This document shows positions 1 to 7,021 of a DNA stretch of 64,000 nt, piece after piece. The position numbers and the translations under genes were made by a program. How positions within the stretch are numbered: position 1 is the stretch's first letter; each line of letters opens with the position of its first letter. The stretch lies in assembly GCA_902773925.1 (NCBI GenBank), contig CACYGI010000003.1, positions 1 through 64,000 of the forward strand, written 5' to 3'. Source of the stretch: an uncultured Bacteroidia bacterium. Its GTDB lineage: Bacteria > Bacteroidota > Bacteroidia > Bacteroidales > UBA932. Below the pieces are notes generated by a model. The model searched no databases, was not told the origin of the DNA, and saw only the letters and a list, made by a program, of their open reading frames with translations.

Positions 1-102
1 TAGCGGTGAGGATCCACCTCTTCCCATACCGAACAGAGAAGTTAAGCTCACCAGCGCCGATGGTACTGCTACACCAAGTGGGAGAGTAGGTTGCCGCCAC
101 CT
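1..102 (+). rRNA. rrf: 5S ribosomal RNA (5' end cut off by the window)
   Basis: The sequence matches the bacterial 5S core: the loop segment 'cttcccataccgaacagagaagttaagc' region around 20-47, then 'gatggtactgc' and 'gggagagtaggttgccgcc' near the 3' end. Roughly ten 5' bases lie outside the window. The 3' end is placed at about 98-103 and could shift by a few bases. It is followed at once by a strong intrinsic terminator, so this is the end of an rRNA operon read into the window. Confidence 0.93.
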
Positions 103-173
103 TTGAAGCCCCGGGCCAAAAAAGCCTGGGGCTTTTTTTTGTGCCCGGGATGTGCTTCAAAGGTGACGGCAAC
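90..173. repeat. Inverted copy of the 5S 3' end flanking the terminator
   Basis: Bases 90-109 (3' end of 5S plus a few more) recur in inverted orientation at 154-173 with one mismatch in 20. The terminator lies in the loop between the arms. Beyond it, 194-210 is another perfect hairpin (cgggggc, aaa, gcccccg) and 211-223 a smaller one. I see no gene in 141-243. It could be a processing structure or the relic of a rearrangement. Confidence 0.6.
107..140 (+). terminator. Intrinsic terminator of the rRNA operon
   Basis: A GC-rich stem (agccccgggc at 107-116 pairing with gcctggggct at 124-133, one G-T pair), an A-rich loop, and a run of eight T from 133. It sits directly after 5S. Confidence 0.9.
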
Positions 174-243
174 AGGCCGCCACCGTGTCTTACCGGGGGC
201 AAAGCCCCCGAAGCCCCCCGGCTTCGCCGCCGCTGGGGTGGGA

Positions 244-275
244 TTTGCAATTTATGAGGGGATTGGTTATGTTTG
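244..275 (+). promoter_or_regulatory. Bacteroidota-type promoter for the M28 peptidase gene
   Basis: TTTG at 244-247, a 20-base spacer, and TATGTTTG at 268-275 match the Bacteroidota sigma-A consensus (TTTG / TAnnTTTG). Transcription would begin near 280, which supports the ATG at 296 rather than the in-frame GTG at 185 as the start. Confidence 0.7.
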
Positions 276-295
276 TGGTATCAATGTATTGGAAT

Positions 296-1837
296 ATGAA
301 ACGCATTCTCTTTACTTTCTTTGTCCTGGTGGCGGTAGCTGCGTCACTGCAGGCAGAAGACAAGGTCATACGCAGAGTATTGGAACTGGGCCGGACGGAC
401 AACCGCGTAATGCAGCACGATGACATTCTCGCCAACGTAATAGGCGGCCGTCCCGTAGGTTCGCACAATCTCGAAGATGCCGAGCGATGGGCCATCGAGA
501 CATTCAAGTCGATGGGACTTGAGGTAATGATACAGGAAGTGGGTGAGGCTCCGGTCGGGTTCAGCCGTGGCCCGTGGAGCGGCAGAATGCTCGCCGCCGA
601 CGGAATGATACTCCATTTCGGAACTCCGACGTATACCGCCGGCACAAAAGGCATTCAGCGCGGTCACGTAGTCCTGGAGCCCAAGACCACAGAGGAATTT
701 GAGCGTATGAAGACTGTTCTCAAGGGCGCCTGGGTACTGCTCGAAAGCCGTTCCGACGGTGCTGTGCTGGATTGCTCGGCTGAGGCCGACCAGCGCAGGG
801 CAAGGATTATTGCGGAGAATGATTCACTATCGAAGCTCAACGACGCAATATTTTTCTACAACCGTACCCATTCGGACAAGAAAGAACTCCATAAGCTGAA
901 GAAAGACCCCGTACTCTTCTACCGGCAGATGGTCGAAGCGGGTGTATTGGGATTCATCCAGGCCGCACCGGTGCCAATCAGATGCCTCGCGGACCGCGCT
1001 AATTTCAAGAACTTTACGTGGGATAACCTGCCCAAAGTCTGTGACATCAAGCTCGATGAGCACCAGTTCGCCATTATCCGTCAGAAAGTCCTTGAGTTTC
1101 AGGATGTCATCCTGGAGTTTGACATACGCAACCATTTCTTCATCGGCCCTGTCAAGTATCGCAATATAATCGGTGTGATGCGCGGCAGCAAGTATCCAAA
1201 GGAGTACGTGATGATGGGCGGCCATCTGGATTCGTACGACATTGCGGGCGGGGCTGTGGATGACGGCAACGGCGCCTCGGTCGTCATCGAGGCTGCGCGC
1301 CTTCTCTCCTCTTGCGGTGCAAAACCCAAGCGTACGATACTCTTCTGCCTCTGGACGGGCGAAGAATACGGCCTGCTCGGCAGCCGGTATTTTGTCGAAA
1401 ACAAGACAGTTCCAATAGAAAATATTTCCAATTATTTCAACCGTGACGGAGGGCCGACCGCGGCATCATCCATCATAGTGCCCGAGGCTATGTACGATGA
1501 TTTCGTAAAGGTGGCGGCTCCGGTGGCTGATTATACGCCCGGCATACCCTTCACTGTCCGCAAGCGCGAAGGCCCGGCACGTCCCAGACCGAAACAGGCC
1601 GGTGGTTCGGATCACGCTCCATTCCAGATGGAAGGCGGCGCAGCCCTCTCGTTCAGTTGTACCGATCCTCTGGGATATAACTTCAAGTACGGAGAGATCT
1701 GGCATACCGAAAATGACGTGTACAACAAGGTGATCCCTGTCTATATGGAGCATTCTGCAGTTGTCACGGCCGTCATCGCCTACGGCATCGCCAATCTCGA
1801 CCACCTGCTCTCCCGCGACGGCCTCTATGCCGACTAA
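296..1837 (+). CDS. M28 family zinc metallopeptidase, exported
   Basis: A 513-residue peptidase with a Sec signal peptide (residues 1-20, cleaved near LQA-ED). The M28 zinc site is complete: H310 (GGHLDSYD), bridging D322 (GAVDDGNG), catalytic/ligand E356-E357 (TGEEYGLLGS), D384 (NRDGG) and H440 (GGSDHAPF). A WHTEND motif at 469-474 is also typical. The region at about 100-280 probably holds the PA-like insert seen in glutamate-carboxypeptidase-type M28 enzymes. It likely acts as a periplasmic or outer-membrane aminopeptidase or carboxypeptidase on peptides. The open frame extends upstream to a GTG at 185, but the promoter at 244-275 and the signal peptide fix the ATG at 296. It is a single-gene unit followed by repeats. 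Exact substrate unknown. Confidence 0.88.
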   Translation: MKRILFTFFVLVAVAASLQAEDKVIRRVLELGRTDNRVMQHDDILANVIGGRPVGSHNLEDAERWAIETFKSMGLEVMIQEVGEAPVGFSRGPWSGRMLAADGMILHFGTPTYTAGTKGIQRGHVVLEPKTTEEFERMKTVLKGAWVLLESRSDGAVLDCSAEADQRRARIIAENDSLSKLNDAIFFYNRTHSDKKELHKLKKDPVLFYRQMVEAGVLGFIQAAPVPIRCLADRANFKNFTWDNLPKVCDIKLDEHQFAIIRQKVLEFQDVILEFDIRNHFFIGPVKYRNIIGVMRGSKYPKEYVMMGGHLDSYDIAGGAVDDGNGASVVIEAARLLSSCGAKPKRTILFCLWTGEEYGLLGSRYFVENKTVPIENISNYFNRDGGPTAASSIIVPEAMYDDFVKVAAPVADYTPGIPFTVRKREGPARPRPKQAGGSDHAPFQMEGGAALSFSCTDPLGYNFKYGEIWHTENDVYNKVIPVYMEHSAVVTAVIAYGIANLDHLLSRDGLYAD

Positions 1838-1850
1838 ATAAGGTGGGTGG

Positions 1851-1950
1851 GCCGGCTGCCCACGCGCCTCGAAGTTACATTTTTGCACGCCCTTCGGCTT
1901 AGCAAATAATGTAACTATCTCGGCTCCACCAGGCTGCGCGCAGCCGGCTA
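1851..1950 (-). repeat. Dispersed ~100-bp intergenic repeat, copy 1
   Basis: On the minus strand this 100-bp block aligns without large gaps to 35049-35151, with only a dozen or so differences. It starts and ends in gccggct-type palindromic ends. Its centre is an inverted repeat: arms 1873-1886 and 1902-1916 (agttacatttttgc type, one bulged base) around a 15-base loop. Relative to copy 2 there is a C-G to T-A change affecting both arms, so pairing is kept. The block holds no gene. Confidence 0.8.
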
Positions 1951-1957
1951 CTACTTT

Positions 1958-2030
1958 TGTCATCCTGAGCGATAGCGAAGGATCTATGCCTTAAGCGATA
2001 GATTCTTCGGCCTGCGGCCTCAGAATGACA
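1958..2030. repeat. Palindromic intergenic repeat of the TGTCATCCTGAG type
   Basis: The left arm begins tgtcatcctgagcg at 1958 and the right arm ends cctcagaatgaca at 2030. The arms pair over about 25 bases with a few mismatches around a short loop. A third partial arm (cttcagaatgaca) follows at 2041-2053. Such palindromes are common between genes in many bacterial lineages. No coding potential is evident. Confidence 0.7.
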
Positions 2031-2079
2031 AGAAGAAGGGCTTCAGAATGACAAATAAATGGTTTGCCCCCGGTAAGGA

Positions 2080-2125
2080 ACAATAAATACAAGAATGGCT
2101 GGCCAAGAGGCTAGCCATTCTTGTA
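2080..2125 (-). terminator. Intrinsic terminator after tRNA-Arg
   Basis: A 16-bp stem (2088-2103 with 2110-2125, one wobble pair) is followed on the minus strand by a T-rich tract (tttattgtt). The stem's 5' arm overlaps the last two bases of the tRNA. Confidence 0.8.
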
Positions 2126-2195
2126 CACCCGTGGGGAATCGAACCCCAACCTAAGGAACCGGAATCCTCAATTCTATCCATTAAACTACGGGTGC
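2124..2195 (-). tRNA. tRNA-Arg (anticodon CCG)
   Basis: Read on the minus strand, it folds as a cloverleaf: acceptor GCACCCG/CGGGTGT, anticodon stem GAGGA/TCCTT with loop TTCCGGT giving anticodon CCG (codon CGG), and a T-arm with GGTTCGATTCC-type loop. CCA is not encoded. A TATCTTTG box lies about 25 bases upstream (2223-2230 complement), giving it a plausible promoter of its own. Confidence 0.93.
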
Positions 2196-2248
2196 TCGCA
2201 GTTTTATTTATGCGCCGGCAAAGATACAATAAAATCAAAACAGTTTCG

Positions 2249-2256
2249 TATATTTG
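2249..2256 (+). promoter_or_regulatory. -7 box of the fabD promoter
   Basis: TATATTTG matches TAnnTTTG. No clear TTTG lies 19-21 bases upstream, so only the -7 half is supported. The predicted transcription start is about 20 bases before the fabD ATG. Confidence 0.5.
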
Positions 2257-2284
2257 TAAGACAAATACTTAAATCGACAGGACA

Positions 2285-3163
2285 ATGAAGGCATACGTAT
2301 TTCCAGGTCAGGGATCGCAATTTCCGGGAATGGGTCGTGAACTCTACGAGCAGGACAAAGAAGCGAAGGCTCTCTTCGAAAGGGCCAACGAAGTGCTCGG
2401 ATTCAGGATAACGGACATTATGTTCGGTGAGGATGCCGAGGCGCTCAAAGCTACACGGGTCACCCAGCCCGCGGTCTTCATCCATTCGGTGATAACGGCC
2501 CTGCGCTGCGGACTGCCGGCACCGGGTTGCGTTGCCGGCCACTCCCTGGGCGAATTCTCCGCTCTGGTCGTATGCGGTGCACTTGATTTCGAAAATGCCC
2601 TCCGGCTCGTGCTGGAGCGTGCCGAGGCTATGCAGGAGGCTTGCGAGGCCGTCCCAGGCATGATGGCGGCCGTACTCGGTGGCGACACGAAGATGATAGA
2701 GGAGGTCTGTGCCGCAAATCCCGGCATAGTAGTCCTTGCAAACTACAACAGCGACCTTCAGTCCGTCATTTCCGGCGAGGAGAAGGCAGTCATGGAAGTC
2801 TGTGCAGAGGTTAAGGCGCGCGGCGCCAAAAAGGCCGTCCCGCTTCAGGTCGGAGGCGCATTCCACTCGCCTCTGATGGAGCCCGCGCGGGTGCGTCTGG
2901 CAGAAGCCATTTCGCGCACGCCGTTCCATACTCCGCTGTGCCCGGTTTACCAGAATGTCGATGCAGCTCCCCATACCGATCCGGCCGAGATCCGCGAGCG
3001 CCTGCTGATGCAGCTGACGGCTCCGGTACGCTGGACCGAAACGGTCCGCCGAATGGTCGCGGACGGTGCCGATGACTTCCTTGAGATAGGCCCCGGAAAG
3101 GTCCTTCAGAGTCTTATCGGCAAGATATGCCCCGAGGTCAAAGTCGCAGGTTCGAGTAATTGA
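2285..3163 (+). CDS. fabD: Malonyl-CoA:ACP S-malonyltransferase
   Basis: A 292-residue cytoplasmic enzyme that moves the malonyl group from CoA to acyl carrier protein, supplying extender units for type II fatty acid synthesis. It shows the N-terminal FPGQGSQFPGMG motif (6-17), the nucleophile elbow GHSLGE with Ser87, and the catalytic His194 in GAFHSPLM. Length is normal for FabD. The ATG at 2285 follows a -7 box closely. It stands alone, 93 bases ahead of nifJ. Confidence 0.96.
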   Translation: MKAYVFPGQGSQFPGMGRELYEQDKEAKALFERANEVLGFRITDIMFGEDAEALKATRVTQPAVFIHSVITALRCGLPAPGCVAGHSLGEFSALVVCGALDFENALRLVLERAEAMQEACEAVPGMMAAVLGGDTKMIEEVCAANPGIVVLANYNSDLQSVISGEEKAVMEVCAEVKARGAKKAVPLQVGGAFHSPLMEPARVRLAEAISRTPFHTPLCPVYQNVDAAPHTDPAEIRERLLMQLTAPVRWTETVRRMVADGADDFLEIGPGKVLQSLIGKICPEVKVAGSSN

Positions 3164-3256
3164 AAAAATACCGCCTCAGGCTGAAACATCGTATCTGAAT
3201 CATTTGTATATTTACACGCTTTTGAAAGAAAAATTATCGTAAATACCCTACAAAAT

Positions 3257-6200
3257 ATGGCAAAAGAGAAGAAATTCGTCACTTGTGACGGCAATTATGC
3301 GGCGGCTCACATCGCCTATCTTTTCAGTGAGCACGCCGCTATTTATCCTATCACCCCTTCTTCGACGATGGCTGAGTACATCGACGAGTGGGCTGCCTTC
3401 GGCAAGAAGAACATCTTCGGCGAGACCGTCAAGGTCACCGAGATGCAGAGCGAGGGCGGTGCCGCCGGTGCAGTGCACGGTTCGCTGCAGGCAGGCGCCC
3501 TGACCTCAACTTTCACCGCATCCCAGGGTCTGCTCCTGATGATCCCCAACATGTACAAGATCGCAGGCGAGCTGCTTCCGGGCGTATTCCACGTTTCGGC
3601 ACGTACCCTCGCCGCACACGCACTCTCCATCTTCGGCGACCACCAGGACGTGATGAGCGCACGCCAGACCGGTTTTGCATTCCTTGCATCTGCAAGCGTA
3701 CAGGAAGCGATGGACCTGGCTGCCGTAGCACACCTTTCGGCCATCAAGTCCAGCGTTCCGTTCGTACACTTCTTCGACGGCTTCCGCACATCGCACGAGA
3801 TTCAGAAAGTCGAGATTCTCGAAGCTGACGAACTTCGTCCCCTTATCAGCGACAAGGCACTTGCCAAGTTCCGCAGCCGCGCACTCAACCCGGACAACCC
3901 GGTGACCCGCGGTACCAACCAGAACCCCGACGTCTATTTCCAGGCACGTGAGGCCTGCAACCCTTACTACGACGCTATCCCCGACATCGTCGCGCGCTAT
4001 ATGGGTGAGATCGGTGAGATCACAGGCCGCCGCTACCTGCCGTTCGACTACTACGGAGCAAAGGATGCCGAGAACATCATCGTCGCGATGGGTTCGGTCA
4101 CCGAGACCATCCGCGAGACCATCGATTACCTGGTAGAGAAGGAGAACGCAAAGATCGGTATGATCGCAGTCAGGCTGTACCGTCCCTTCTCCGCGAAGTA
4201 CTTCCTGCGCGCACTGCCCCGCACGGTCAAGCGCATCGCAGTCCTCGACCGCACGAAGGAGCCCGGCGCACTCGGAGAGCCCCTCTATATGGATATCAAG
4301 AGCGTCATCGCTGACATGGGCGAGAATGCACCCCTTATCGTCGGCGGCCGCTACGGTCTCTCTTCCAAGGACACCACGCCTGTCCAGATCGTCTCGGTAT
4401 TCGAGAACCTCAAGCTCAAGCAGCCCAAGAACGGCTTCACGATCGGTATCGTGGACGACGTGACCTTCAAGTCCCTTCCTCAGAAGGAAGAGATCTCCAT
4501 CGTCAAGCCCGGCACCTACGAGTGCAAGTTCTACGGCCTGGGTTCTGACGGTACGGTCGGCGCCAACAAGAACACTATCAAGATTATCGGTGACCATACC
4601 AATAAGTACTGTCAGGGTTATTTCGATTATGACTCCAAGAAGTCCGGCGGTTACACCTGCTCGCACCTGCGTTTCGGCGACCAGCCGATCCACGCGCCGT
4701 ACCTCGTGTCGACCCCTGATTTCGTGGCTTGCCACGTCCCGTCCTACCTCTACAAGTATGACGTGCTGAAGGGCATCAAGCAGGGCGGCTCACTGCTGCT
4801 CAACAGCCTCTGGGATACCGAGGAGACCTTCAAGCGCATCCCTGACTTCGTCAAGAAGACCATCGCTGCCAAGAAGATCCGCCTCTATCTGATCAACGCT
4901 ACCAAGATTGCTTCGGAGATCGGTCTTGGCGGCCGTACCAACACCATCCTGCAGTCCGCATTCTTCAAGATCACGGGTATCATCCCTTACGAGGATGCAG
5001 TCGCCTATATGAAGAAGGCCATCGACAAGACCTACGGCAAGAAGGGCGAGGCCGTCGTCAATATGAACTATGCCGCTGTCGATCGCGGCGGCGAGTACAC
5101 CGAGGTCAAGGTTCCTGCAGAGTGGAGCAAGCTCGGCGGCAAGTTCCACAGCGCAAATTACGACCGTATGGCTCCCGAATGGATCCGCAATGTCGCCGAC
5201 GTCGTCGCTGCCCAGAACGGCAATGACCTGCCCGTCAGCACCTTCGCTGATCCTGATATGGTTGACGGTTCGATGCCTGCCGGCACTGCTGCTTACGAGA
5301 AGCGTGCCATCGCAGTCGAGGTCCCGGTATGGGATCCTTCGAAGTGCATCCAGTGCAACCAGTGCTCATACGTCTGCCCTCACGCAGCTATCCGTCCGTT
5401 CCTGATGACCGCCGAGGAGGCTGCAAAGGCTCCCAAGGGCATCAAGAAGACCACCGGCAACGCCGCATTCAAGGATTACACATTTACCGTTCAGGTTTCA
5501 CCTGCCGACTGTACCGGTTGCGGCAACTGCGTCGATGTCTGCCCTGCAAAGGAGAAGGCCATCGTAATGGCATCCTACGAGTCGCAGGTTGACGAGCAGG
5601 CCAACTTCGACTACCTGCACGCTAAGGTCGGTTACAAGGAGGTTGCTCCCAAGACTCAGAATGTCAAGAACCTGCAGTTCGCCCAGCCGCTCTTCGAGTT
5701 CTCGGGCGCATGCGCAGGCTGCGGCGAGACCCCGTATATCAAGACCATCACCCAGCTCTTCGGCGACCGTATGATGGTGGCAAATGCTACCGGCTGCTCG
5801 TCCATCTACAGCGCGGCATTCACCTCCTCGCCGTTCTGCAAGAACGCGCAGGGTCACGGCCCGGCGTGGGACAACTCCCTCTTCGAGGACAACGCCGAGT
5901 TCGGTCTCGGTATGCGCCTCGGTTCGGAGCGCGTCCGCGACACCGTGGCACGCCTGATGAAGCAGGGCCTGGAGTGCAACTGCTGCACCTCAGAGATGAA
6001 GGAGCTCTTCGAGAAATGGCTCAACAACCGCAACGACGGTCCTGTCACACGCGAGGTTTGCGGCAAGCTCGTTCCGCTTATGAAGGAATGCGGTTGCGAC
6101 GTCTGCAAGCAGCTGCTCGAGATCAAGCATTTCATCCCCGTCCGTTCGCAGTGGATCTTCGGCGGTGACGGTTGGGCATACGATATCGGATACGGCGGAC

Positions 6201-6793
6201 TGGACCACGTCCTTGCTTCCGGCGAGAATGTGAACGTCCTCGTGCTCGATACCGAGGTTTACTCCAACACCGGCGGACAGTCTTCCAAGAGTACGCCTGC
6301 TGGCGCAGTCGCAAAATTCGCGACCAGCGGCAAGCGCGTACGCAAGAAGGATCTCGGCATGATGGCTATGAGCTATGGCTACGTCTATGTGGCTCAGGTT
6401 GCAATGGGTGCTTCTCAGGCTCAGCTGATGAACGCTCTCAAGGAGGCCGAGGCTTACAACGGCCCGTCCCTGATCATCGCTTACGCACCGTGTATCAATC
6501 ACGGCCTGAAGATCGGTATGGGTCACAGCCAGCTCGAAGAGAAGCGCGCCGTCGAATGCGGTTACTGGCATCTGTACCGCTTCAACCCGCAACTTGAGGC
6601 AGAGGGTAAGAATCCGTTCACGCTCGACAGCAAGGAGCCCGACTGGAGCAAGTTCCAGGATTTCCTCAAGGGTGAGGTCCGTTACGCTTCCCTCCAGAAG
6701 TCGTTCCCGGAGAACGCCGCAGAGCTCTTTGTCAAGACCGAAGAGTTTGCAAAGTGGCGCTACAATACTTATAAGAGGCTTGCCGAAAAATAA
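3257..6793 (+). CDS. nifJ: Pyruvate:ferredoxin (flavodoxin) oxidoreductase
   Basis: A 1178-residue single-chain PFOR that oxidises pyruvate and CoA to acetyl-CoA and CO2 and reduces ferredoxin, the main anaerobic route from pyruvate. The domains run in the usual order: pyrimidine-binding N-terminal domain, gamma domain, two 4Fe-4S sites (CIQCNQCSYVCP from about residue 697 and CTGCGNCVDVCP from about 752), then the TPP domain with a cluster-binding CAGCGE (about 818) and GDGWAYDIGYGG (about 970). Full length, no frameshift. Codon choice is strongly biased toward C-ending codons compared with neighbours, suggesting very high expression. It ends in an intrinsic terminator at 6823-6853. Confidence 0.97.
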   Translation: MAKEKKFVTCDGNYAAAHIAYLFSEHAAIYPITPSSTMAEYIDEWAAFGKKNIFGETVKVTEMQSEGGAAGAVHGSLQAGALTSTFTASQGLLLMIPNMYKIAGELLPGVFHVSARTLAAHALSIFGDHQDVMSARQTGFAFLASASVQEAMDLAAVAHLSAIKSSVPFVHFFDGFRTSHEIQKVEILEADELRPLISDKALAKFRSRALNPDNPVTRGTNQNPDVYFQAREACNPYYDAIPDIVARYMGEIGEITGRRYLPFDYYGAKDAENIIVAMGSVTETIRETIDYLVEKENAKIGMIAVRLYRPFSAKYFLRALPRTVKRIAVLDRTKEPGALGEPLYMDIKSVIADMGENAPLIVGGRYGLSSKDTTPVQIVSVFENLKLKQPKNGFTIGIVDDVTFKSLPQKEEISIVKPGTYECKFYGLGSDGTVGANKNTIKIIGDHTNKYCQGYFDYDSKKSGGYTCSHLRFGDQPIHAPYLVSTPDFVACHVPSYLYKYDVLKGIKQGGSLLLNSLWDTEETFKRIPDFVKKTIAAKKIRLYLINATKIASEIGLGGRTNTILQSAFFKITGIIPYEDAVAYMKKAIDKTYGKKGEAVVNMNYAAVDRGGEYTEVKVPAEWSKLGGKFHSANYDRMAPEWIRNVADVVAAQNGNDLPVSTFADPDMVDGSMPAGTAAYEKRAIAVEVPVWDPSKCIQCNQCSYVCPHAAIRPFLMTAEEAAKAPKGIKKTTGNAAFKDYTFTVQVSPADCTGCGNCVDVCPAKEKAIVMASYESQVDEQANFDYLHAKVGYKEVAPKTQNVKNLQFAQPLFEFSGACAGCGETPYIKTITQLFGDRMMVANATGCSSIYSAAFTSSPFCKNAQGHGPAWDNSLFEDNAEFGLGMRLGSERVRDTVARLMKQGLECNCCTSEMKELFEKWLNNRNDGPVTREVCGKLVPLMKECGCDVCKQLLEIKHFIPVRSQWIFGGDGWAYDIGYGGLDHVLASGENVNVLVLDTEVYSNTGGQSSKSTPAGAVAKFATSGKRVRKKDLGMMAMSYGYVYVAQVAMGASQAQLMNALKEAEAYNGPSLIIAYAPCINHGLKIGMGHSQLEEKRAVECGYWHLYRFNPQLEAEGKNPFTLDSKEPDWSKFQDFLKGEVRYASLQKSFPENAAELFVKTEEFAKWRYNTYKRLAEK

Positions 6794-6823
6794 TTGGCAA
6801 ATCAAAAAAAGTGACTATATTTG
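6794..6823 (+). promoter_or_regulatory. Promoter of tRNA-His
   Basis: TTG at 6794-6796, a 19-base spacer, and TATATTTG at 6816-6823. The -7 box ends exactly where the nifJ terminator stem begins, so the two signals abut. Confidence 0.6.
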
Positions 6824-6853
6824 CAGTCCGGTCTTTTGGCCGGACTGCTTTTT
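6823..6853 (+). terminator. Intrinsic terminator of nifJ
   Basis: A perfect 9-bp stem (gcagtccgg at 6823-6831 with ccggactgc at 6840-6848) and a T run to 6853. Confidence 0.8.
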
Positions 6854-6857
6854 ACAC

Positions 6858-6931
6858 GGTGGATGTAGTTCAGCTGGTAGAGCATCGGATTGTGGTTCCG
6901 AGTGTCGTGGGTTCGAGTCCCATCATCCACC
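6858..6931 (+). tRNA. tRNA-His (anticodon GTG)
   Basis: Acceptor GTGGATG/CATCCAC, anticodon stem TCGGA/TCCGA with loop TTGTGGT giving GTG. The extra 5' G (-1) at 6858 faces discriminator C at 6931, as expected for tRNA-His. CCA is not encoded. Confidence 0.95.
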
Positions 6932-6943
6932 CCCAGAGTAACG

Positions 6944-6976
6944 AACCCCGAAGGACGTCCTTCGGGGTTTCTTTTT
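6944..6976 (+). terminator. Intrinsic terminator of tRNA-His
   Basis: A perfect 12-bp stem (aaccccgaagga / tccttcggggtt) with a 2-base loop, then tcttttt. Confidence 0.9.
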
Positions 6977-6988
6977 AGGAATTTATAT

Positions 6989-6996
6989 TATTTTTG
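6989..6996 (+). promoter_or_regulatory. -7 box of the leuS promoter
   Basis: TATTTTTG matches TAnnTTTG, 25 bases before the leuS ATG. The upstream element is not clear. Confidence 0.5.
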
Positions 6997-7021
6997 TGAG
7001 TTAAAACAAATCAGCCGCAAG

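Noticed and set aside
185..295. N-terminal extension of the first M28 peptidase from a GTG at 185.
   Set aside because: It would precede the promoter's predicted start site and would bury the signal peptide.
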